A stretch of DNA of 64,000 nucleotides from Ignelater luminosus (lineage: Eukaryota; Arthropoda; Insecta; Coleoptera; Elateridae). The stretch spans positions 1 to 64,000 of the forward strand of contig VTPC01000993.1 of the NCBI GenBank assembly GCA_011009095.1. The letters run 5' to 3'. The notes under the pieces are model-generated. The model saw nothing but the letters and a program-made list of their open reading frames with translations. It was not told the origin of the DNA and ran no database searches. The translations under genes were made by a program, and so were the position numbers. Below are positions 11,840 to 23,620 of this stretch, one piece after another (the first letter of the stretch is position 1; every line of letters begins with the position of its first letter).

Positions 11840-12539
11840 ATCTGTCTAGCAAATGACTTGTTATTAAGAAAACCACTTTAGCTTCTGCATTTTTTAGAAG
11901 TTGATTATTTTGGTGGGGTGCAGGATATGAAGAACTCGAGTAGTTCTGCTTGTGACTTCGAGAAAGTAGAATAGTAGATATCAATAGAATTATTAATATT
12001 GACTGTCAATTTCAATATACCGGGAAGTCTAAGCCCAATTAGGTGCTTAGGAGATTGCACTAGTTGGACAGAGTACACTAAAGTCGTCTGTAATAGAAGC
12101 GAGATATTAGCGAAAATCGCCCCCACCACTCGCGACATGAGCAAGCATTGCTGTGTGCTCACTTTGTTTTTAATACGTACCAAGTCATGTGTTTCTAAGG
12201 CAGCGCGTTATTATTTCTGTCATTCTCATTTCCACTCCAGGTGTCTCCAATGCAATTTTCTATGCGCCTAGTGGTTTTACGCAATATAAAAGTAGACCTA
12301 GTAACTTGAGTGATTTATTGTGAAAAAGAAATTTGGCCAACTAAGTGTTCGAAATGAAGATTTCAAGAAGTAGCAAAGGAAATTTTTAAGCAGTTTACTT
12401 TCCAAGCAAAAATACAATTTAGAAATGGATGTCTTTGCCACCCCAGAAGAAGAACTAGAACAGAAAAATTCATCTCGGAAAGTTTCACATTCTGGATATT
12501 TATAGCTCAAATTGCGCCTTGATCTATTTTTCGCACAAT
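11840..12539. other. Spacer without recognised content
   Basis: No gene or clear repeat was recognised. ORFs of about 90-110 codons occur on both strands but have no family resemblance. Confidence 0.35.
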
Positions 12540-13914
12540 GAGCCGTTTTGGTGTTTGCACCTATCACAGGGTTATCAAATTCCTTATAAAAAATATGAAA
12601 CAGTATAAAAATCAAACAGGAATTTGCGAATTCTTTCACGGACGTGGCTGAACCCCATTGGATTCCAAAGCCGACAGTTGGGATCCCCTTAAAGCTCCGA
12701 AGCGGACACGAAGGGTTCCTCTAAAACTTGGACTCCGAAATTAAAATACGGGATATTTCGACGTCCCAAAAAGTATAATATGGGACGCTGAAAAAGCAAA
12801 ATAAAATAGGGTGTTGCTGTCTCTTGGACGAGGATTGAAGTGGGGGGGGGGGGAGGTAATTTTCTAGCGTTAGAAAATGTCATTTTAAATTTAAAAATTA
12901 ACGTGTTTTAGAATTTTTCGTTTACACGCTTATTAACATAGAAAATTAATTTATCCGTTACATTTGGACCTCATTGTATTTATTTTTATCCATTTTTATC
13001 TGAGATTTTATGCACCCATATGCATTCTTAAAAGTAGGTACCTATGATAGAAACTTAATTTAAATGCTACACTCACACGCAAAGTGGTAATTGCACTTGA
13101 CAAATCTTTTAAAAGCTCCTTTTAATAATTAGAGTAGAAAGAAAAAATGGTACATACCACTGTGCTTCGACAGTGTTAACTTTATCAATAAAGAAATGTA
13201 AACTTTGTTACTAACCTCATATTGGTATACTATTTTTTACAAATGGCGACTTATTCTTCTCTCAATCTCAGCTGTGAGGTAACAACTTTGTTTTATATAA
13301 GTCGATGTGTTAATCTTTTCTACATTTCAAATAAAAATAGACACAAGTGGAACAGCACTGCAAATTGACATTATCATTTAATGCCGATCAAAACACAGAT
13401 TTGTTGTGGACCATTCTGTACGTTAGTACGGACCGACAAAAAACCTGTCTTAAAATTAACATTATGTTTCCCAGCATTTTTCCACAATCAAGCAGGAGAT
13501 ATAAATTTTACTCTATACTCTTTAGTTACAGTGTATTTATGGAATCATGCTTTAAAATTTAATAAATAAAATATTCGTAAAAATTAGTACCTGAATAGGG
13601 CACTTTAGTGACATTAATCATAATTGCCTAATAATACCTACCAATAAGATACTTATTGGTTTTTATAGTATACTTTACCGGAGTTTAAATAACTTTAATT
13701 TTGTTTGCCTTAGTTGTCAGTATATATTCTACTTGTCTTAAATGTATTATTTAAAAGAACAATTATCTTTATTTACGCAGAAACAAAATTATACACGTAC
13801 AGTTTTATTAAAAATGTATATTCACCTACTTATCGTTTTACTTGTTGTAGATCTCATTACAAGTCAGGAAGCAGAAGAAACCGGTTAAAAAAGTGTGCGC
13901 GAGAAGGTTTTTTG
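12540..13914. repeat. Duplicated 5' flank of the receptor unit (copy B)
   Basis: This segment aligns, with indels, to the sequence upstream of copy C exon 1 (about 34560-35413). Shared landmarks are a CACCTATCA.AGGGTT block, a CCACGGACG-type block and a CACATGCATT..AAA.GTAGG block. The probable promoter and 5' leader of the receptor lie here, but no TATA box or initiator can be assigned with confidence. A run of 12 G lies at about 12842-12853. Confidence 0.65.
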
Positions 13915-14122
13915 ATGGCTTATTTTAAAAAGGAAATATTTTTCCTGAAATTTGGTGGTATATCTCTTACGGGCAATGAAGGCTTTGGGTACAAAGTGTA
14001 CTCCTATTTTATAATTTGGATTGTAACATTTTCATATTCCTTTGTTTCTCTTGGAGAATTGTTCAAACATGAATTTGATGTTGTTGCCCAAATTTGTGTT
14101 TATGCCGGTGCTTGTTGCATGG
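13915..14122 (+). CDS. Or copy B exon 1 (N-terminus, TM1, TM2 start)
   Basis: The exon encodes MAYFKKEIFFLKFGGISLTG at the start, then TM1 and the beginning of TM2, ending ...CVYAGACCM plus one base of a split glycine codon before GTAAGT. Length and phase match copy C once the mariner is discounted. Confidence 0.88.
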
Positions 14123-17100
14123 GTAAGTGCAAAAGTTAATAATAGTGTCTGTATACTTATAGTTACTCTAAAGATAGAGATGCTTCTTACGTAAATGGTT
14201 GTTTATTAAACAAAAAGTAAAGCCTGTTTGAACGAGTAGGAAGTTTATAACACGAATGGTAACGAGTTAATATTATTGGGCTATATTTGCCCATTTGTTG
14301 AGTTTATTGTTATGTTAGATTGTTGCTTATGTCTTTAATAAAATAATGTGTAAAATTTTTTATACATAGTTAGTTACCACTTAAGCCGAATTCTTTTGTA
14401 ACTCCGTGATTTACAAAGTTAGGATAAAAATTCAAAATGCATTCTTTTCGATGCTAGATTCTTTATCAATCAATTTTATTTTCCCATATAGTGCATTTTG
14501 CATGTACGCGTGTCAAATGTCACTTTTCCATTTTAAATGAAATGCCATTAACAAGTTTATATGATTAGATTCTCCACGGAATTCGCTGTTTATCGGTATA
14601 ACGTTTGCCATAATAGTCGAGGAAATAAAGCAAAAAAGGTCGAAAAAAATCGCCAATATGGATTTTGATGCGGTTTGCGGCAATCGATTCTGTGAGTTGT
14701 CTAGAAAAAATGCTCCCTTTGGTTTTTTGACATTTCTTGTTATTGCATTTCTACAGAGGAAAATGTATCTTTTTGGATGCACTTCGATGCAGTTTGAAAA
14801 AAAATCAACAAATGAGCCAAAATGGGCCAGATTTTCTCACTTGGGGGTTTTTTGGGTCGCTGATCACGAATCCGGCATTAGTTGTCCGGAAAAGTAAACC
14901 TGGCCGTGGAAAAACAAAAAATTTGGTCTAATTTCTGGAAAAATTTTTCTTGTTCGTGAAAATTTTGAATTTTAACTCGAAAATGGTTTCTAGAAGTTTT
15001 TTTGGTCGCTGACTACGAATCCAATATTAGTGTCTTGGAAAAACCACCCCGGCCGTGCAAAATCAAAAAATTTTGCCCAATTTTAGAAAAAAATTTGAAA
15101 TTTCAGCTCGAAAATGGGTTCTATATAGTTTTGTGGGTCGCTGACCACAAATCCGGCATGAATTTTTCGGAAAAATCATTTTGGCCGTGAAAAAAAGAAA
15201 ACTGTGGCCTAATTTCTGGAAAAATTTTTCTTGTTCGTGAAAATTTTGCATGTACGCGTGTCAAACGTCACTTTCCCATTTTAAATGAAATGCCATTAAC
15301 AAGTTTATATGATTAGATTTTGAAAATCTAAAAAAAAAAATGAAAATTTTAAATTTTAACTCGAAAATGGGTCCTAGAAGGTTTTTCTAATCGCTGATTA
15401 CGAATCCGATATTAGTTTTTTGGAAAAAACCACCCTGGCCGTAAAAGATCGGAAAATTTTGACCAATTTTGGAAACATTTTGGAATTTCTGCTCGAAAAT
15501 GGGTTCTAGATAGAAAACGTTTTTTAGAAATTAGACCAATTTTCCGTTTTCCTAAGGCCAGGATAATTTTTCGGAAAACTAATACCGAATTCGTAATCAG
15601 CGACCCAAAAAACCTCTGAGTGAGAAAATCTGGCCCATTTTGGCTTATTTTGTCGATTTTTTTCAAACTGCATCAAAGTGCATCCAAAAAGATGCATTTT
15701 CCTCTGTAGAAATGCAATAACAAAAAACGTCAGAAAACCAAAAGGAGCATTTTTTCTAGACAACTCACAGAATCGATTGCCGCAAACTGCATCAAAATCC
15801 ACCTTGACGATTTTTTTTGTTTTACTTTGGCCTTTTTTCTGTTTTATTTCCTCGACTATAATGCTTCCTTTAGTATTTGTTTTTGAAAAACCAGAGATTT
15901 TGTGTTTTCGGGGTTTTACATTAATGGGTTGTGGCTCATAGACTGTTTAAGCTACATGGCTTTTTTGCCACGACAATTAGCTGTCAGAGTGTATCAAAAG
16001 AAATGTTAATATATATCTCTATAAGGCAGTTGGAAACGCTTAAATGTTAATCAACTTCTAATATAAATGTATTAGTCTTTTCAAATAAAACACCTTGTGT
16101 ATTTTTTTATGACTGAATTAAGAATTGCATTACCTACTGATTCTTACTTTATGAAAATTAACAGAACAATCTCAATGCTATGAAAAACTACTACTGTAAA
16201 TTACGTTTTGATAAGTAGTTATTTTACTTTGTTTCTACATTTAATCCAAAATACATTACAATTTACAACATCCGCCAACTCAATAAAATTGAATACTGAT
16301 AGCCCGTCGGCAGAACCCCATATTTAATGCAAAACGTAATCACGGAGGGTATCCGAACGAGACCTATACCATACCATTTCCCAATTTTGCCACATAAGAA
16401 ATGGAAACTGACGACATTCTCCATTGGTCGAGACAACAGTTACGGAGTGAAAAAGGAAGAAAATGCAACTTTTTAAATTTCGTAAATAAACGGTTAATTA
16501 ATGATCAACGTTCTCTACCGCTGTGTTCCATTTGTCACAAAAGATATTAATCCTTACGAGTGGTAACCTGGCTTGTGATAGTAAAAATGTAATATTAGTT
16601 TACATAAAAGCTGCCGAAAAAGTCCAAGCCTAATCAAATTGCTAACAAGATCTATAATAAAGTAAAATTAACCATAAATAGTCACAGCTGTGAGAGATCA
16701 ACATATGCAATCGTACAAATCTAAATTTATGAAGAATTATACCTTGTGTCCCGCCTCCGACAATAAATAAAATGCAAAAGTCGTTAACCCTAAATTATCT
16801 TCATAGTTAAAGAAACTAATAATAACCTATCAGTGTGCACTCATTACAATCAGAAAAACTTCTACAACGAGAAAACACTACAAAACAAATACTAGAACGA
16901 AAGGAATTACCTTCAAATTAATAATTAATTAATTACATTTAATCATTCTGTGGTTTAACATAAAGAACAAATCTCAAAATCATGTTTTTTTTATCTATGT
17001 CTAAAGTTTAAAACTAACAAATTATTTCATCATCTCACTTGCTGGCTTGCAGTAAATTATTATTCTATAATCTATACTATCTAATATAATTTTACAGTTT

Positions 17101-20100
17101 CATAATTTCTTTAAATGCACTTTAGACTTCTTCCTTTCTTCTTTAATTCCCCATATTATTTTTAATAATTAATTAAAGCAGATACCAAATTGTACATTTA
17201 ATCTGAACAAAATTCCAGAGACATTAACATAAAACTAAATAAACTTATATATTGTTTAAAATAAACAACACCCTGTAGAATAAACCTGAAATAATTTAAA
17301 CGATGACCTAAATGTATAACATTTTTCCACCTGGTGCTTAGTGATAAGCTGCACAATTTCTTTTTTATATCTGCGTTTTCCTCCACACTATACTTTCTAC
17401 AGTTCATAACATAATTCTTTCTTCTTTCAATATGCGTTTCTATTAATATATTCTAATTTTTCTTTAATGTTATCTTCAACTTAATTTTCTACTATTGCAT
17501 TAAGATATTTCAAACAAACTCATTTTAGAATCCCAAATTAATTCTCGAAAAATGGTTTTAAATTTAACATTATTTTCAACACAACCAACATTATGATCTA
17601 CACGTATGATCTGGACGTTAGCGCGCGAGGTCGTTTGGGCACCTGCCGATTGGGCACAAAGTATTTGTTTCTATTTTCTTTTACCTTACCTTTGATATTA
17701 TTCTATTTTCTTGTAGCTAACCTCAAATAGAAGAGAATCTTATCCAAATTTTTAATTTTCCAAAATTTTAATGTACAGGGTCGCCAAAAAGTATGGAAAC
17801 TCGCTACCCCCGTAAAAACGGTAAGTAATAGACAAATGAAATTTGGAAAACTTAAAGTAGGTATTTTTTACCATGTTTTGCGAAGGTAATTAAAAACAAA
17901 TCTTCAATTTTTTTTGTACGACCGCCATATTGAGTTTTTTTTAAATAAAACATTCTGTATATGACTTTATATTTGGATAGGGATTTTCAAAACAAATTCA
18001 ATAATATATAATAATAGATAATCGCTATTTTTTTGTCAGAAGTTTCACTATTAAAAAGTATGGAAACCCGCTGCTCCTGAAAAAAACGGTAAGAGATAGA
18101 TAAATAGAATTTAAACAGCTTAACGTAGGCGTTGCTTGCCATGTTTTGCAAAGGGTATAAAAAACAAACTTTAAATAGATCACTCTGTATATGACCCCAT
18201 ATCTCGATAGGGATTTTAGAGGCAAATTCAACAATATAAGGCTTGCTATTCTTATCTTGAAAGGTTTTGGAGATAATCGCTATTCATTGTCAAGGATTTC
18301 ACTATTAATTTTTATCAAAATCGAGCTACCTGTGAAACAGCAGAGGCAATAGAACTAAAAGGACGATGTGCGATTATTTTATAAGTAATTAAAGTAAAAG
18401 AAAACCGTAAAAATTTTGCCCTTAGCCTACTTATTTAAAATAATAGATCGATGCTAGAGCAAATTAAATTAATGGTGGAATAAGAACAAATAGTGACGAA
18501 TTGATAATAACAAAAACAGAATAGGATTTTCTAACAAGTGTTTAAAATGCGTTTCGTTAACTTCTTGGAAATGAAACAATCTCTTTTGAAGTTTTCGCAA
18601 GGAATTTTGCAAATAATCGGGGAGATCTGTTTGCATTACGAAACCGTCCTTAAAGTTGAGAAATCCTTGACAAAAGAATAGTGATTATCTTCGAAACCTT
18701 TCAAGATAAGTAGAGCAACCCTTATATTACTGCATTGGTCTTAGAAATCTCCATCGAAATATGGGATCATATACAGGGTGATCCATTTACAGAAATTCAA
18801 GATGGCAGTGGTACAAAAAAAACAATAAAAAATTTGATCTCAGTTAGCTTCGCAAAACATGGCAACCAATACCTACTTTAAGATTTTCAAATATTGTTTG
18901 TCTATCTCTTACCGTTTTAGCAGGAGCAGCGTGTCTCCATACTTTTTAATAGTGAAACGTCTGACAAAAGAATAGCGAGTATCTCCAAAATCTTTCAAGA
19001 TAAGTATAGCAAGCCATATACCATTGTATTTGCCTTTAAAATCGCTATACAAATATGGGGTTACATATAGGGTGTTCCATTTAAACAAATTCAATATGAC
19101 GGCCTTACGAAAAAACAATTGAAGATCTGTTTTTAATTCTCTTTGTAGAACATGGCAAAAAGTACCTAATTTAAGTTCTCCAAATTGCATTTATCTATTA
19201 CTTACCGTTTCTGCGAGGGTAGCGTGTTTCCATTTTTTTTAGCGGCCCTGTTTATTGCTAATTGTTCAAAAAGTACTTATTGTCGGAACTGTGTCATAAA
19301 TTATAGAAAATGTTCCTCTACTTTGCTTCTATTTTCCAGGTATATTAAGATTAACATAAAATCTATGCTATTTTGAAATAAATAAGCCTCTTACACAGTA
19401 TACAAAGTGTATAGTTTAGAATGTACTTAACGATTTTTTGACGTCCTAGCTGTGTAAAAGCTCGTTTACATACTTTTAGGGGCTTCTATGATAATGGTAA
19501 CATATCTGAATCGCATTAAACTGGGAAAGCTTCTGAATAAAATCGAACGAGAACCTTATCTTGTAAGTATAAAACGAGGAGGTAAAACGGAAGAAGAGTT
19601 AATTAAGGAATGGGTATCGTACAAAAATAAGCAGGTAAGTTGTACGAATTATTACTAATATATCTATAACAGTAATCTTAATACCTACTATACAGCGTTC
19701 ACGATGTTTATGGGTCGTATATGTCTGTGGCAGAACGATAGCTCGAGTATTGTAAACCGGGCTGTTTATCTATTAACTTGGTTTGACCTCACGCTGTGGC
19801 TTTTTGTAACTCTGCAAATATAAGCAAAACTTGACTTCTTTTAAACAAAACTAAACTAATCGGTACTAAACGTCTACGCAAAATTTTTGATCGTGCAACA
19901 GAGTCAAATACAGCCGCAGAAACGACAATTTTCAAAAACAAAAAAGAAAACACTTCCAACCTAACAAATGAAAGCATGGCGCATTACGACCCATAAACAT
20001 CGTGAACGGTATATAGATACGTATGTTTGTCTAGAGAACTATGGATTAATATCATTACTATGTGTGTAGATTTCTGATTATGCAATAATTTTACTTTGTC

Positions 20101-23100
20101 TGTATTTTTGCAGTATCTCGTAATTATGGTGGGAATTATAATATGCTATTCTGTATCAGTAGCATATACTGTCATTAGACGGATAACAAGCAGTAATCCT
20201 CAAGATTGGATCTTAGCCTTTGGACCAATAACTGTTCTTAACGTTAGTTACAGTCCTAACTATGATATATTGTGGATGTATCAGAATATATGCACGTTCT
20301 GCATTGCTTTGAATTTCTGCCAAATAATTTTGATATTAGCTGCAATGTTGGCATTTGTGAGTACTCAGTTTAAAATGCTACAAAATAATTTCAGCCGCAT
20401 AATACAAAATGGTTATAAAATGATGATGAAGGTAAATAAAAACATGTTTAAAACGACTACCAAATAAAACAAATATAAAAATGAAGTATTCATTGCGATA
20501 AGCAATCTAACCCGTGATACAATAAACGTCACCTCAAGATTGGCTATGTAACAAATACTCTATGTCTGTATGAAAATCGTACTGATTAATAGCAAGTAAC
20601 TATTTGTCGTATTACAATGCAATAACGGAAGTCTATTGCCACCTACATATATTGCAATTTACTATCTTTGAATTTATTTGGTTTTTGAAGTTGTTAATAG
20701 TTTTATGTAGTTGGCAAGGATTGACATTTTCGACATTTTTATTCACAAGTCTCACTCTGGTTCTTAATAGTATATTTAGTTATAATAAGTGGTCTACAAA
20801 ATTTGTATGCTCAGTTGAGTAAAAACGAGAAAGATAGACAATCCAGTATATAGAATATGCAGTGACAGATATTAAAACTGTTTATATGGCAGGTTGAGTT
20901 TACTGTCACTTTGGAAACATGGTTTTTAATCAAGAATAGAAACGTTCTAAGATCAAAACCAACTTTAGGAATAGTGATAAGTTTAATTGCAACTAGAAGT
21001 ATTTTGTTTAAAACTTTTGCTGAATTTTAAAATCAATCTCCAAATTCATTTTAACTGCATACCAATAAAAATATGACTTAAATGCAGACTTACGTCATTC
21101 TGTTCATACGAATTTTATGGAATACTCATTATTTCCAATCATTGCCAACTTTATAAAGGCTTTATAAAGTGTGCCACCAGCAATTTGCAAAATATTACTA
21201 AAGGAATTTATTTTATTTCTGACGTAGATTAATTAAACACTAGTCAATAATTTTATTTTATTTTATAGATGATGCTATTTTACTTTCCCATTTACATAAT
21301 ATTAACTGTTACACTCTACATTAGTACTGTTCTAAAAAAAATTACTATGAAGAGTTTTGATTTATTTTATAGCATGTAATGTTTCAGGATAGTCAACTGT
21401 ACGGAGAATCAGCACATACACAAGGTGATAAGATTGACGTTTCACAGATAGGTTGGAAGTATTTAGAATCGGAACTGCATTCTATTGTCCGCTATCATTT
21501 AAGCATTATAGAAATTGTCATAGATCTAGAAGATATTTTTAGTAACGCAATGCTTTCCGTATACTTATTTACGTTGGCAATATTGTGTTTTGAAGTTTAT
21601 CGTGCTGCAATGGTAAGTATTACGATTATTTTATACAAGTAGATTATTATATTGACATGACATAATATAGTAATTTCTGTATTAATTCTACGCCACTTGT
21701 TGGAATTTCAGACATATGCAGGTGTTAATTATAGTTTCCTACTCAGCGACGTGGTAAGACAAAATTATCAATCAAATTAAAATAGAAAACAATATAGATA
21801 CTTATTAAAGCAAACTGCTTGACTAAAAGGTTATACAGAGTGATCATTTTAAAACTTACCGCCTTGAATAACTCTTTAATTAGTAAAATTATCAAAAATT
21901 GCTGAAAAGCTTCGAGTTTGTTTTAGAGAGGGACATTTAGTAATTTACTCTAATCAGTTGGGGAACTTTTTTATTGCCTCTTTTATTTTTGAAAATAACT
22001 TTATCGAGACTTATATGTTGTGTTCGGCTTTCTGTTACGGAGTTGGAGCGTTGCGAGCGGCGCGAATGATCACGTGATACGTGGATTGAACAGAGCTTAG
22101 CGGAATAAAAGAACTAAACGGTGCATGATCTGGGGTCGTAGAATGTAAACAAATAAAGTTGTAGACGTAACCTCAATAATAATCTTAATTAATTGAAATT
22201 CCAATTAGACTGCTTTGTACCCAGTATTTTAAAACTATTTGACGTATCCTTGTCATACTTGGCAAGAAGTGTAGGTACTGTACACCCTACTAAATTATGT
22301 TAAATAATCGTTTCTGGCTACTACGAGAGGCGTATGATAGGGGCAAGTGAATGGTTGACCCTTCCCAAACTCTACGCCACTGGGGGAATTTATTTATTGT
22401 AATTTCTTGAAACAAATAAATGTATTCAAAATTTAGAAACAAATTGTGGTTCTGAAAAGAACCATTTTGTTATAAAACTCAGTAAGGAGGCACATTTTAT
22501 TTAAGTGATTTGGGTTAAATCTTAATATTTTGAGCTCAGGATTCTACAGTTAAAATATTTCCAATTGTTAATGAAACACCCTGTATAGGGCGGCTTTTAG
22601 TCGTGAACTTCTCACCTTGAATAACCCTTTAATTAGTAAAATTATCAAAAATCGCTGACAGGTCAATTTGTTTTGTAGGGAGACATTAATTAATAACCTA
22701 TTCTAATCAGTTGAGAAACTTTCATCCTCTCCCCCTAACCACCCACTCCCCAATTTTTCAGTGGTACTACTCCATGCGTGATATATCATTTTAAAGGGTA
22801 CAAAATTCTTAATCATTTACCTCAGAGAAAATTAAAATCGGTCGAGCCGTGCTAGGCCCAATAGAAATGTTATTTTTTCTTTATCATTGTGTTTATCTAT
22901 TTTCTTGTCTATCCTTATATTTAAAATTTCAGATTGTGACAAATCAATTCCAAATTGAAACAAACGAATTAATATCAGGTTATTAGAGCTACAACATGAC
23001 CGTAAATATACGGTACCGAAAATGTAACTCTAATCTGAGTATCCATGGAATTGACAATAAAGTCAAGGTGGCTTTGAATAAACATTATTTGTCAGTAGAC

Positions 23101-23571
23101 AACTTTCTCGGTGTAAGAAATCTTACAGTTGAGGAAACTATTCTTCCTATACAGTGTGTCCAGTTTAAAATAACCTACATGGGGATACTGGAAACGGTAA
23201 CAGATACATGGTTGGTTAAATAGGGAAAAAGTTTCATATTTATATACCAATAAATAATCCATGGTTACATTGACAATTTTTATTGTTATTACAGATAAAT
23301 AAACAATATTTTCAAAAACGAAATAGCGGCTAATGAGGGTTTCAAAAACGACTTCAAAAAATGCTAGGCCTTCTAGATTTCACATACTCGTATCCAACTT
23401 TTGTTTTTCTTATGGGCGCCATATTGGATTTTTACATTTTTGAAATCGTCATAAAAAGAGCTTTTCAACTATGTACAATATGACTATGTTTAAAGGAGAA
23501 AAATTACAAGAAAATACAAAATTAAGATTTAACCATAGTAATAATAATAATGATGTTTATTGAACGTAATA

Positions 23572-23620
<49 letters not shown>

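Noticed and set aside
14658-15802. Two similar ORFs of about 80-90 codons (+ and - strand)
   Set aside because: They are mirror readings of the two arms of a fold-back element and have no protein-family resemblance.
21269-21387. Frameshift in copy B exon 4, suggesting that copy B is a pseudogene
   Set aside because: The shift lies before a good TTTCAG acceptor shared by both copies. Starting exon 4 there leaves copy B open and at normal receptor length.
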